DNA of 64,000 bases from Nageia nagi (taxonomy: Eukaryota; Pinophyta). Position 1 is the first letter of the stretch; every line of letters begins with the position of its first letter. The position numbers and the translations under genes are program-made. Shown here in pieces: positions 1 to 11,493 of this stretch. Location of the stretch: NCBI GenBank assembly GCA_050084985.1, contig JBITNC010000001.1, positions 92,194,001-92,258,000 on the forward strand, read 5' to 3'. Below the pieces are notes generated by a model. That model ran no database searches. It saw nothing but the letters and a program-made list of their open reading frames with translations, and was not told the DNA's origin.

Positions 1-437
1 ACTGCAAACTCCTCTTATGACATCATCATCTCCTAGGTTCGGTTATAAGACAAAAATGAAACTCTACTACTCTGCATGATGTCATCTCTTCTTGAATCCC
101 TTTATACCTAGCTTATTTTCATGTGAAAGACTCTAGAATCTCCACAACTACAAAAGAATGCTTCAAATACATTGAATACACTTCAAGGGGTCTTCCCCAA
201 AATGTAGAATTATATGTAAGTATATAGTTATAGCCACCCTATTTCCTAACTCAAGTTAGTTTGAAGGGGTTATTTTTTTCTATTGTATTTGATCACGGGG
301 TGTTCTTAATTCCACCTGCCCCTTTTTTTGTATGAAAGAGATTTAAAATTAATACAAGATATTTTTCATCTAAAAAAAAGAAGTATAAATTATAACATCA
401 TATTTTATATGGTTTATTGCAATAAATATTTTTATAA
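1..437. other. AT-rich gene-free stretch
   Basis: No open frame, repeat or RNA structure could be supported here. The sequence is AT-rich and gives no recognisable translation on either strand. Confidence 0.5.
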
Positions 438-612
438 TACTTTACTAGCTTAAATACTTAAAAATATATTTATCTAAAAACATTGAGAGGTATCAGTCTC
501 GAGGCATTTATCTTAGAAATCACTCTTCCAAGAAAATGAAATAGATGCCTTGAGATTGATACCTCTTGACATTTTTAGATATATCTTTAAGATATCTAGA
601 AGCTAGTATAGT
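438..612. repeat. long imperfect inverted repeat (hairpin or foldback MITE)
   Basis: Two arms of about 70 bp (roughly 438-511 and 541-612) are near-complementary around a 29-bp loop. The core GAGAGGTATCAGTCTCGAGG on the left pairs with CCTTGAGATTGATACCTCTT on the right, and pairing extends outwards through a TACTAGCTT / AAGCTAGTA pair. A foldback MITE remnant is the simplest reading. A small-RNA precursor is possible but unsupported. No target duplication was identified. Confidence 0.65.
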
Positions 613-1866
613 TTAAGAAATTTTGTTTGGAGATAATGTACAATCATTAAAGTATGAAAAAAATGAATAAAATTAAGATATGCAATACAATCTATTTTAA
701 TTTATACTAGTAATAATAAATTAAAAAAATAATTTTATTTTAGTTTGCTTAAGTTTGTAAGATAGACATTTTGATAAGATATTCTTGAAGCTCAAGATTG
801 CATCCTAGGATATAGAACTAAAACATAAAAAATATCATTTCCCATTGTTTACATCTTCCATCATATTGAGGGTTGCAAACCAACACCAACATGAGGGTTT
901 CCTAAACTATTACAAAGGATTCAGAGAATCCATAGAAATGAAATAAGAAGATAAAAAAGACATTGAAATGAAAGAAGAAGATAAAAAAAGAACCTTCTTC
1001 CCACAAATCATTCAATAATGAATAACTTAAAAGAACGAAAGAGTGGAGATGAAATTGCCCACCATCCTGGATTTTGTCAACTTGCAAGTAAGCAGTTTCC
1101 CTCACTTAAGGTATCCAAGCCCAAACTCTGCAATAGTTTCCCTATCTTAGGGTCTCCAAGCCCCAAACTCTGCACTACATGATCTAACATCCACAAGATG
1201 GTAATGCCTAGCCTTCTAGAACTTTTTGATGAATCTTGAAGTAGCACTACCGAACTATCTTCATCCGAAGAACCTTCTAACACCTCCAAACAATGTCCAT
1301 ACATTACTCAAAATTGTTAGAATTTAGGCAACACCATACATTACCTAATTCTAAAAAGAAACTTCCAAACAATGCCCAAATGAGATTCAAACACAATGAA
1401 ATACCTCAAGGCAATGCCCATACATTGCTCAATCATGATACAAACCCCAAACCATGCCCATACATAGCTTAGTCTAGATTGACATCGTGCGCCATCAAAG
1501 GAGAGCACCACCCATACAATCCTTCCCTCATTTAGCAAATCCTTCTGATAAACATTGCCAACAGATCCACTACCTATCGCTCCATGAACCTAATAAAAAA
1601 TGGATCCTAGATCCCTCGCTAAACCAACAAAAACCTCAAACCACCACATCCAAGTGGTCACCATCGAAAGAAATCCAAATAAAGTCCAATGCCCAAAACA
1701 CCCCTCTAATAGGTTCATCATGGAAGAGGGCTCCTCAAACCTCTATAGCACCCCTCCTCCAAATTACACCTTGGAATCCTCCCTATCGAATCTCTATTGG
1801 GATTACTTCAATGCTGCCATCATCCAACACCTCTAGAAAGCCATGCAAGCCTTCAAACCCCACTCA
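613..1866. other. gene-free stretch, slightly less AT-rich after 1000
   Basis: No protein family is recognised. Around 1100-1190 a short unit containing CCAAGCCC(C)AAACTCTGCA occurs twice, and between 1325 and 1470 the phrase CAATGCCCATACAT recurs with variation, so the stretch includes low-copy local duplication. Open frames at 1487-1888 (+) and 1341-1538 (-) exist but have no family resemblance I can name. They are best treated as chance frames in repeat-derived DNA. Confidence 0.4.
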
Positions 1867-2184
1867 AAACTTAGCCCACAAAGGGTAGAAAAAATTAGCA
1901 ACCATCATCTTTGGACAAACCCTCAACAAACTGACTGCAACTAAAAAGAAACTCCTTGAGTCTCTTGCACATCCAAGGATACCTTTGGGACTAATGAACC
2001 TCTTACAAGAAAAAACCCCCATGTGAAACTCAGCCCATAAAGGGAAGAAAAAGCAAAAACCATAACCTCTTATCAAATCCTCATCAATCTGACTACAACA
2101 AAAAAGACTCATCAAGTCTCTTGCATGTCTAGGGAGACCTTGGGGTCCTACGAACTTCTTGTAAAAAAAGCAAGCCACACCTTG
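1867..2184 (-). repeat. two-copy tandem duplication, 159-bp unit
   Basis: Unit 1 starts at 1867 and unit 2 at 2026, an exact 159-bp offset (53 codons). Both begin AAAC(T)TAGCCCA / AAACTCAGCCCA followed by (T/C)AAAGGG, and both carry the block GTCTCTTGCA. On the minus strand one frame (2199 to 1864) stays open through both units, giving two copies of a peptide of about 53 residues that includes FFPLWAEF / FFYPLWAKF. The preserved frame could be chance because the unit is a multiple of three. I do not recognise the peptide. Confidence 0.7.
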
Positions 2185-2723
2185 AATCCTACTCCTCAAG
2201 GGTTTTTCTCCTGTTTGTGTGAGTAGTGCTCCTCATGCAAGTGGGACCACACTTCTACATTTTTTAAGACTTTCAAAAAGTATTACAATTAATTGAATTT
2301 ATTATTAAAATTTTAATTTTAATTTTTCTAGTTGAAAATTATTTTTAAGGAAAATCATCATTCTTTAAAATAAGTAGTTTGAATTATATCTATTCAATTT
2401 AATATAATTTTTCATACTCTATAATTTTTTATCATGATTTTTCAACTTAAAAGATAATAAAATTTTAAACATTTTATATTTAAAAAATTCAATATTTATT
2501 CTCACCAATTCTCCTAAACTTAAATAGAAAAACTTCACTCTTTAAAATAACAACAATCCATTGAATCACTAAAAAAAATTCAATATATAGAAATAAAAAT
2601 TATATGTTCAATTATCTAATAAACAAAGCAACTAATGATTTGATGGAAGGCAAATATTATGTATCAATCAAGTGGCAAACTATAAATTATAAGAAACTAA
2701 AGTTGAGTCAGTGTATCAATATA
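2185..2723. other. AT-rich gene-free stretch
   Basis: Nothing supportable was found. Homopolymer-rich AT sequence lies directly upstream of the hAT-type element. Confidence 0.5.
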
Positions 2724-3132
2724 CCACTAACCAGGCTTCAAATTTGATGCCCGTATTGAATGTTCTTCAGGTTTTTAAACGTTTTTTACAGTTTAAATTT
2801 TTTTTTTTAACTTGTCACATATGAAAGGTATATATTTTTTATTACTATCAGAAAAAAGTATATATAATAATAAAAAGATATAAATTTATTGATTTTTTAA
2901 AATATTTATTTATAAAATTGATACTTATATATATTTTTTATTTAAAAATATGTATATGTAATTAAAAAAAAATGTTTAATGTAACTAAAACATGTTTTTA
3001 TTATATAATTAATGTATTTAGAAAAATAGAAAAAAATTAAATATATTTTGATGGGCATTAAAATATTGAAAACGTCATTAAAAATTTAATGACGGGCAGG
3101 GGCAAACGTCAAATTTCAACCGTGCCACTAAC
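2724..3132. mobile_element. hAT-type non-autonomous element (MITE) with 8-bp target duplication
   Basis: The element proper spans 2732-3124 (393 bp). The 8-mer CCACTAAC lies immediately outside both ends (2724-2731 and 3125-3132), a perfect 8-bp duplication as expected for hAT transposons. The left end reads CAGGCTTCAAATTTGATG and the reverse complement of the right end reads CACGGTTGAAATTTGACG, an imperfect terminal inverted repeat (14 of 18) starting with CA. The interior is AT-rich with no transposase frame, so it would depend on a transposase supplied elsewhere. Near the right end, 3073-3094 is a perfect palindrome with 10-bp arms (CGTCATTAAA) and a 2-base loop. Confidence 0.85.
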
Positions 3133-6100
3133 TGCCCACTAAATTGGGCAAGAAGGTGCTGCGAGTTGGGTCACACGTGTTGTGAAGTAATTTAAAATTT
3201 GAATTTTGGACACATTTTAAAGTAATGTTATTGAGGTAAAGATTAATGTCGGCCTTCTTTTAGATACTCTCTCACTTGGTTATGCTATCTATTAATTTCA
3301 TATTGTCTTATTTAAAAAAATGACACACACGATAATAAAATGAATATAGAAAATTGTATAATGACATTTAGATGGTTCTTTTGAATGGAGTTTTGTGAGA
3401 GATTTTTTAGGGTTTTTTTAAAAAAGTTTTATTGCTTTTATGTTTAAATCATATTTTCTTGGGATCTTTGTAAAAATCATTATTAAATTATATTTACTAT
3501 GGTATTTTAAATTAATTTCATATTTGATGAATTTAATTTATTTGATGTTGTTATTGGTGAGAATCATGGCTTGGAAAAGTGTCAAAAGAAACTTTGTATC
3601 AGAGATTTACCATGAGGTAATTCCTTTAACTTTGATGTTGTTATTTCCATGAGTCATTTTGATAAATGTAATTGGTTGAAATAATATAACCTTATTGGGT
3701 ATTTTATGTGCAACATCATAAATGATACTCTCATTTGTAATTGGATTCAAACAACTTAACATCCTTGTGGTATCAAGGTTAAGGGTACTTATAACCTCAC
3801 CAAGGGTTTCATTCAATTCCGCTTTATGATCTTTAAATTGTGACAATCGTAATTCGGAAGGGCATATCATATATTTGAATCACCCTGCTAATTTTCCAAC
3901 AATGGCATTAAAACTTTACAATTTTGGATAGTATCTCCCTTAAAGTGCATGTATGGGTAGAATTCCCTAAACTCCCTCTATATTTACGATTTTTCCTCTA
4001 AAACCTAGTAGAACCTATCAACAAGTTCATATGCATGGAATAACATAAATTTTATTATGTTTATCTGCATAAGCTCTTGTGTGTTCAAGTCAACTTATCC
4101 AAGGATCTTAAAGAGTACACTAATCTTCAAGTTTTCAAAACCCACTTTCAATAATAGATAATTTAGTTAAACTTAATGAATGCCTATTCTTAGTAGTAAT
4201 TTATTACCCACATGATTTAGCATTACCCTCTTTTGAAGGGTCATTTCAAACCTAAGTTGATTTGTAAACCTAGTCTCTTATAGCATTCTTAGTTCTTCAC
4301 CTATAGATATTAATTATTTGCTTTTCCAAATCCAAGATAACTCTTGTGTGAAATAGTAGATTTTATCAAATTTTCAAAATACTACTTTTTACAATGAACA
4401 ATAAAAATCCCTTAATTAACAATTTAGAAACCTTCTATTTGCTCATTTCTATTACAATATCTCTTGCAGAATCTCACTAATCTCAGTACTTGAAAAATCT
4501 CACTATCCTCTTCATACTCTTTCTTCTCCTGTGAATAAATAATATCCCTATAAGCTCCCATAACCTCATTTTTATAATATTTTTGAGTTCTAATATTGGA
4601 GATTATAGTTACAACAATTTTTCACACTTACAATATTTGATCCTATCTTTTACAACCACTTCTGGTTGGGATTTTTGCTCAAAATATCAAAACAAACTCC
4701 AAAAATAAGCTCTATGAAAAAATATAATAGAGAAAAATAATAACAAGCTTGGTAAAATAACAAACTTAGGCTTAAATCCCAATAAAAAATACCAAAAATA
4801 CCTTCCCAATATTTTACAAGGTAGATCCAACCAAAATAGGACATGTGGTAGTCTTCTCCCTCTCCAAAAATAATAAAAAATTATGGTTAAACTTATTCAA
4901 AATGCTATTGAGGTTCCCAAAATCCCCCTCGATATCTAATGTCCAAACATCCCATGATATTTAGGGTTGAAAATACCCCCTTTCTATCTAGGGTCCAAAA
5001 TACCCCCCACTAGATGACATGATAAAATAGGTGCTGATTGGTCCATTTCACTTGTTGACATATCTTTTTTATTGGTCCTCCATTTAGGGTGGTATTTCAT
5101 ATTTTTAACCCTTTTGTATTTTAATATTTAAACAAAAAACTTTAAATATTAATAAATCATACTGAGAGTCGATTGTTATACTAGAAGGAGCGAGTCATAA
5201 TGGTTGTTATACCTGATTTATATTTATGTATATTATTTAAAAATATTTATGTATATATTCCCACATTGGTTTAAGTTCTATTAGGATCAAGGTGGAGGTT
5301 TTGAATCAAATAATAGGCCTTCTAAAAGAAAAATAAATGATTCCCAAGGCTTCTTAAATGAGTGCAAACCATTTCCAAGGTGCTATAACACTTAGAAAAA
5401 AATAAACCAGTATGAGGAGTAAACGTAATCTAGGAGAGTGGATTCAAACAAAACCTCCTATTTGTATTGTTAGGAGCCGTAAGGTAGTCATAGGCTTGCA
5501 AATAGCCATGTTAAGGAGGATGGGAAATCCATTTGTGTATACGATAAGAGAAGACTCAAAAAGAATAGCAGACTCATCTTGAAATCATTTTCCTATGAAC
5601 ACATTTAAATTTTTAAAATATTATATTTGACTAACTTTTATCTCCATAGCCAAATACATACAATTATATATTAAGAAAATGTACGAACTCTTCACATACA
5701 ATATTCAAAATAATCTAAGATATAAAATGAATTAATAACACTTATTCCTTATTAACGAGCTTTAACTATAATTTTAGCAAATAAATGCTAAAATTGAAAT
5801 GTGCACTGAAATATTAAATTGGAGAAAAATATGGAGAAATGAGCTCCTTTCTACATAAGATTCAAGGCCAATTTTGAAGTATGAGATAGGTGTGTATTTT
5901 TACATGGAGTCTCTAAGGTATTTATAGAAAAAGTGGGAAATAATACTTCTAATAAATTTAACTATTATCTACCTCATACCATTTTTTGATGGGAGAAATA
6001 AGACTTTATTTTTGTGGTGGATTTTGCCTACATTGGTTTTGAAGCCACAAAGCTAAAATAGTCCTCAATTATTTTGGGACACCTCATATGTGATTCAAAA

Positions 6101-6720
6101 TAATTTGAGGAAAGGAATATATGGACCTTAGAGTAAACTTATATTTTTTTCTAACTCACCTTAAGGATGAATATTTTTCATTTGTCATAAAATTATTAAG
6201 AGTGAAAATAAAATACTATGGTGTAAGAAATTAATTTAGGTATCAAACATTTTATTGCAATATCCTTTGTAAATAATTAATTTACCATATGAAATAAAAT
6301 TCACCAATAATATTGCCTATTAGAGATTGTCCATCCTACAAAATAAATTTGTTAGTGCACACACAATTATCATAAGGGTCATACTTCATGCACACCAAAT
6401 ACGAGATGCATCTATATGATCTACGGTAGCCCTATGGGTTGTCAGTGATTCAATGGCCGATCATCTTATCACTCTTACTAATATGTTCCTATAACCAACT
6501 CATCTTTGGTTCAATTAGCTCTGTAATCTGACTCCCATGCTAAGTTAACTTGTAATCTGCATTAAATACAACCTTGAAGCCAACATCAAACCAATAAAAG
6601 TATCATATGTAACCATCTATAATTCATATCATCACACAAATATTACATATTTATTTCAAATTTCCCAATGGGTCATTATAATCAATATCAAAAGATTAAA
6701 AAGAGAAGAATAAAATGTAG
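3133..6720. other. long gene-free AT-rich stretch
   Basis: No gene, LTR pair or RNA is supported over these 3.6 kb. A CACGTG palindrome lies in the first 50 bases but has no gene near it. A minus-strand open frame at 3607-3870 has a protein-like composition and may be a retroelement remnant, but I cannot place it in a family. Around 4910-5010 the phrase AAAATACCCCC recurs. The rest looks like fully decayed repeat DNA. Confidence 0.4.
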
Positions 6721-7190
6721 CTATTCTACATCAAGGTCCAAGCTAAGAAGATCAAGATTGATGTACTTGTTGAATATCCTAGTTCTCATGTGAATATGAT
6801 TTCACAAAACTTGATGTGGAAGTTGGGATCGAGGATTTATCCTCATTCATGGACTTATTCACTTGGGAGGGTGAGAAAAATGATAAAGATACAAGTCACA
6901 CACCAATGCAAGCTAAGGTTTATCATTAATGCTAATTATATTAAGGAGGTTGAATTTGATGTTGTACATATTAACATTATTGGAGTAGGATTGGGTAGCC
7001 CTTATTTGTTTGATAGTGATATTATATATTATAGAAAGAATAATGAATATCACTTTAATAAGGAAGGTAGAAAATTTTTAGTAAGGTCTCATGTGAGCAA
7101 AATTTCAAATTTTACTCTCATAGTGAGAAATATAAAGGATATTATCAATACTTCTAAAAAACTAACACTTATGATAATAAAATAACAATA
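6721..7190 (+). pseudogene. Ty3/gypsy fragment: region between protease and reverse transcriptase
   Basis: The frame open at 6790-7185 encodes phrases characteristic of Ty3/gypsy polyproteins just after the protease: ISQNLMWKLG, RIYPHSWTYSLG, VTHQCKLRF and a block around GSPYLFDSDIIYYRKN. The same order (IPHPYTYPLG, VTTQCKL, GNPYLWD) occurs in the gypsy element at 52.5 kb, which supports the assignment within this window. No catalytic DSG motif, reverse transcriptase or LTR is attached, so this is an isolated piece. It is followed by a purine-rich stretch (7238-7345) that may be the decayed continuation. Confidence 0.75.
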
Positions 7191-7399
7191 GGAAAAACAA
7201 CCATTAGTTCACATACATTATGATTGAGTTATAGAAAAATAAAATCAAACCAAGAAGAGAATAAAGGAGGTGTTTTACCATGAATGTAGTCCTCATGATA
7301 GTAAGAAAAAGAAACCAAGAAGAAGGGGAAGAAGAGTGGGAGTGCAAAACCTCACCACCCATAAATGCTTGTTGAGGGATTTATGCCATAAAGTCCTTG

Positions 7400-7929
7400 G
7401 ATGATATTAACACATCCAACATGGGGTTAAAAATGGTATGGATTTCCTTGGGGAACTATTATTCCTCATTATTGTGTCTTATAAGCATTTGGGGACTAAA
7501 TGCCTACCCATTGGGGAGACATGATATTGAGATCAGGTCTTTGATTCAAGATTTTACCAAAGGTCTTCATGCTTTCAAATAATGATGCTTGAATGTACAT
7601 TTATCAATAATTTAGTTTATGATCAATTTTGAATCTCCAATTACTGATAAGCACTTGATTCCCAATATTATGGATTTAGATAGACTAAGGAAAAGGGATT
7701 CATACTCAATTGTATTAATTGTATATATCCATGTAAGTATTTGGGAGAATAGCTTCAATGGTTCTAATAGAGATTGAAAAATAAAACCAAATCCAACACT
7801 ATTTTTACATTTTTCACCATCAAAGTGCATTGTCCATATCTCTTTTTGTCTATGTTCCTTCTGGGTAACTACAAGGATGACATAGTTTGGTTCTAAAATA
7901 TAGTAGGTTCCCATATATACACCCCTCAC
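7400..7929 (-). pseudogene. gypsy RNase H (archaeal-type) remnant
   Basis: The frame 7929-7612 (minus) contains WTMHFDGEKCKNSVGFGFIF, YESLFLSLSKS and SVIGDSKLIIN. These are the three acidic-residue blocks of an RNase H fold (D in FDG, E in YES, D in GDS), all retained. The WTMHFDG opening is typical of the second, archaeal-type RNase H of plant Tat elements, which degrades the RNA strand of RNA-DNA hybrids in reverse transcription. A further decayed stretch continues to about 7400. It sits unusually close to the protease. Confidence 0.75.
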
Positions 7930-8129
7930 CTATTCAATCAATTGAATATATTAGTCATTTTCCTTATGTGTTTGATTGAGTAGGTCATTACAAAGCCCTC
8001 TTCATCTTCTAAGAAATTCATGTTGATCTAGTGTAATTTCTCTAAGTGATACAAAGAAGTTCTCTAATTGTAAATCCTTATATTTTTTTGGTTCATAGGG
8101 AAAAACCATGTGGATTTTTGGTTAAGTCA

Positions 8130-8410
8130 TTATCAAGGTATCCACCTATTTTTTCCATGAACTCTCTTGATAAGAAAAGGTTGAACAAAGGGGGTAAATC
8201 TACCATTACAATTTCTTATGGAAATGACAGTTGTGTTAGTTTATGTAATGAAATGGAAACATCCTTTATTACCACTACTATTTTGACTAGAATACCATCT
8301 AATTTAAGGATACCAAATGTATTTCTAGTATAATTTAAACTCATATCCTTACAAACATCTTTTGGCATTATAGTGGTAATAGCTCTGATATCAACTAGAC
8401 AATTATGCAT
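8130..8410 (-). pseudogene. gypsy aspartic protease remnant with altered active site
   Basis: The minus-strand translation reads CLVDIRAITTIMPKDVC, then LDGILVKIVVVIKDVSI, the pattern of a retroviral-type aspartic protease (expected A-LVDSGA, then I-x-MP). The catalytic triad DSG/DTG is replaced by DIR, so the enzyme would be inactive. It is followed by FMEKIGGYLDNDLT, which matches the segment usually seen just after the protease in Tat-like elements. Confidence 0.65.
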
Positions 8411-9229
8411 GAGCCATCCCTACATTCTTAAAGAAATGTAAAATGGAGAGGGTCAGTTATACCCATTTTAGGGATTATTTTGAACTAATATAAGGTAATT
8501 AGGGAGTTCTAGAAGTTTTCATAGTAGTTTTTAATGATCCTTTTTAATAAGTCTAACTACCTAGAAATTAATAATGCATCAAACATAGATTCTCTTGAAG
8601 AAGCTTTCTTTATCTCATTTACAATATTGAAGGGGTAATTGGTTTGAGGCATACCTTCATAATTTGATTAGTATTTCCTTTGATATTGTTGAGAAACCTC
8701 CTCTCTTTGTGTACGGGTAACTGAAAAAAATCTTAGCCTTATAGTAGCAAGTTCTCCCTCATTCTCAAATTTGGAAGGTAGAGTCCTTGGTTCTAAAATG
8801 TCATGTACAAAAGAGCCTTCTTTGGATGATGTTGAGGTATATGATGTGGGAGAATCCTCTCTTCTCACGATATAGGGAATTATTATTTATCGTAAGGAAG
8901 GCTCATCCTTTCTATTAGTCTCCAGATTAACTAGGCTAGTAGATCTTATTTCAACTTGAAAGATAACATCTTGGAGTCTAGAATTCATGCATAAAAGATT
9001 GGGAACATCTTCGTTCATCATGTTTTGTTTAGATTTGGAAGCCAACTGCTTAGCTTCTCTATCTAGCTTGCAATGATGAATGTAGATTGCATACATTTCT
9101 AGAATATGAGGGTCATTACAAACTAAACACTAATAATCTAATTTTGCATTTTTCTCTACCATATTATTAGCTACTAAATAATTACTCAAAGAAGTAACAT
9201 GATCTTTTTCTTTATAAGGCATTCTTCTT

Positions 9230-10058
9230 TGAGCATTAGGCTCATATCTCCTCTATGAGATAGATCTATTTCTTGACAATAACTTATTTTTCATATCTCT
9301 AATGATAGTATAAAATTTATATATTTCTAATATTTCAGTATAAATTATAGTATAGTCTAAAACTCTTAATGAAATTTGGGCTAACACAAGTGGTGGTAAT
9401 ACAAGATACTTTGACTAGGAAGGAATTTTAGGAAAGAGGGGCATTACAATTCTTGTGGGTAACTTTTTCATAGCTATTGAGTTAGACTTAGCTTCTATAG
9501 CCATTATATGTATTTCAAGGAAGGTTGTTACCTTTTTGTTTTTATTTGATAAGCTAACTTTGGTGAAAATTCCTTCACATAATACATATGAGCCTATGAG
9601 TCTTGTGGTCTTAAATAAATAGGAACTCTTGTTCATGAATTTTTAAAATGATTATTGAAATTAATTACATACTCTTGGTTATTCCTTTTGATAGAGGTAA
9701 ACTGAGTGAGAAAATATATTTGGTCAACAAATTTATCAATTTCATCCATGAACATTTCAATAATATTAGCCTGTGAGGTTATAGATGTATTCTAAAAGGA
9801 TCTGTATTAGTTTGCTACCTTACATTTGAAAGACATTGCCAATAAACAAACCAAAATATCTTCAATTGTAATAGTATGGTTCCTGTCCTAGTTGAGGACA
9901 TCCTTGCAATTCTTAAAAAAAGATATTGTATTGTCCATACTATCAAAACTAGAATTAATCTTGACCACAACTTGCATAATTGCAACATTAGTCATCAAAT
10001 TAAGGGGACATATACCATTGAATAGTGGGAACTTTGGGTGAGCTTCTTAAGAAGCCAT
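9230..10058 (-). pseudogene. gypsy gag remnant
   Basis: A minus-strand ATG at 10058-10056 opens a translation beginning MASQEAHPKFPLFNG, interrupted by several stops. It later contains NNQEYVINFNNHF and AHMYYVKEFSPKLAYQIK, which fit the middle of plant Ty3/gypsy capsid (retrotransposon gag) domains. The product would be the structural capsid of the element's particle, but it cannot be made as a whole protein from this copy. Confidence 0.55.
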
Positions 10059-10428
10059 GGAAATCCTATAAGGAGGATTAATTAGAGTAGTATTGATTGG
10101 AGGAGGAATTAGTGGAGTTGTAGGTACAATATTTAAAAACTTGTCAATTTTAAGTATAGTAGGTAATAGCTACTTCCTTGGTATCCTTCTAGAATCTAAT
10201 TATAGAAATATAAGGTGTTCTCCCAACTCTCTTACTCTTCTCCTTGTTAATATAAAACTTGTGATGAGGAAAAAAGCAAATAGGAAAGTAATTCTAAGAA
10301 CAAAATTTTCACACTTGATACAAAATCTAAATAGAAATTACTAAAAGGTAACTTTTTTGGGATCTTTGATAGCAGAGTCTCCAATGAGGTCTACACAAAT
10401 CTTATAAAATTTAAATTAGTGGATCAAA

Positions 10429-10446
10429 TTCCCACCAAGCATGCCA
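10429..10446 (-). other. possible primer-binding site of the minus-strand gypsy element
   Basis: On the minus strand the sequence TGGCATGCTTGGTGGGAA begins with the TGG expected opposite a tRNA CCA end and lies about 370 bp upstream of the gag start, as a primer-binding site should. The tRNA was not identified, so this is a positional inference. Confidence 0.4.
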
Positions 10447-11493
10447 AAATGGAGTTTACTATTAATTAACCTAATATAATAAATGAGTTACACTCATTTA
10501 ACCAACATAAATCCTAAGATTTAGATACAAACTCATTGTAAATTGATCTTTGGTATGAAGGTCGGCTACTTATCTATTGGGGTTTTGAGTTTTTAGGATA
10601 GAAAGATAAAAGATAGAAATGTATAGGGTTAAAGAGGTTGAACTAGCACCATGATGAGCATTATAGGGTTTCTAATCCTTTGGTATAGATAATGTTAAAA
10701 TTTCACAACCACAAGTAGTCTTAGCTGCTTATACTAGTAAAATGACTATAGTACCTAACAACTTCAATCAAATACATGCATGAATTCCTTCCTAGGAGGA
10801 GCATAACTATTAGCAACAACCTAAGAGAGATAAATATTTCATACAAAATCTAAGAGGAAAAACAATAGGAGCTCATTATTCCAAAATACAAATAGTAATA
10901 TTCAAAGGTCAATAGTTAACACAAATATCCAACCTTTTATTTAATAGAGGTCACTCATTTTTATAGCAAAATTTACAATAGCTAATATAGCTTCCCTATC
11001 TACTAAATTAATTACAAATTATGAGTTGTATATGCTAATTGATTACAAAATAATATCTATATATATTTTGATAAATATTTACATATATTGAGCATCTTGA
11101 ACCAAATCCTAGAGAAATCAGATTGATATGGAGTTACAAAATGAGAAGAATCCCCTTATCTCCTTGATCTAACTATGTTATTGAAGGTGTAAGTCATTCC
11201 TTGTAGTATTTTAATCATAAAATCCTCAATCACCATGCTCCCATATGATATTCGATTGAAACTCTTGGATATGATTACCTTCAGAGTTATTGTAGTTGAT
11301 TTTGATAGTGTTCAACCTTTCAATGTGATAAGATTTTGGAAAAGAGATGGTTGCATAAGTTATTACTTTGATCCATGATCCAATAATCAACTTCTAAATG
11401 TCAAATTCATATTATTTGATAGCTTGATAACCTTATCTTTTCAATCCTTCGATGTTGATTTTATATTCAAGGGTATTTTATGGTTTGAAGCTA
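10447..11493 (-). other. possible 5' LTR of the minus-strand gypsy element; no gene
   Basis: By position, the sequence beyond the primer site should be the 5' LTR. I found no second copy in the window to confirm it and no clear end. No coding signal is seen. Confidence 0.25.

Larger units (their letters stand above)
7380..10446 (-). mobile_element. degraded Ty3/gypsy element (Tat-like), minus strand
   Basis: Read on the minus strand, the order is primer-site-like sequence (10446-10429), gag (from 10058), protease (near 8410-8130) and a ribonuclease H domain (7929-7400). The domain content resembles the Tat/Ogre branch of Ty3/gypsy, which carries an extra archaeal-type RNase H. No reverse transcriptase is visible between protease and RNase H, where only about 200-300 bp remain, so an internal deletion or an unusual layout is implied. 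Stops interrupt every domain. The matching 3' LTR was not found below 7380. Confidence 0.65.

Noticed and set aside
1487-1888. 133-codon + strand frame as a possible gene
   Set aside because: No family resemblance, overlapping frames on both strands, and local duplication all suggest repeat-derived DNA.
5250-5330. snRNA gene suggested by TTCCCACATTGG, similar to the plant upstream sequence element
   Set aside because: No TATA box at the required spacing and no U1-U6 or U3 sequence follows.
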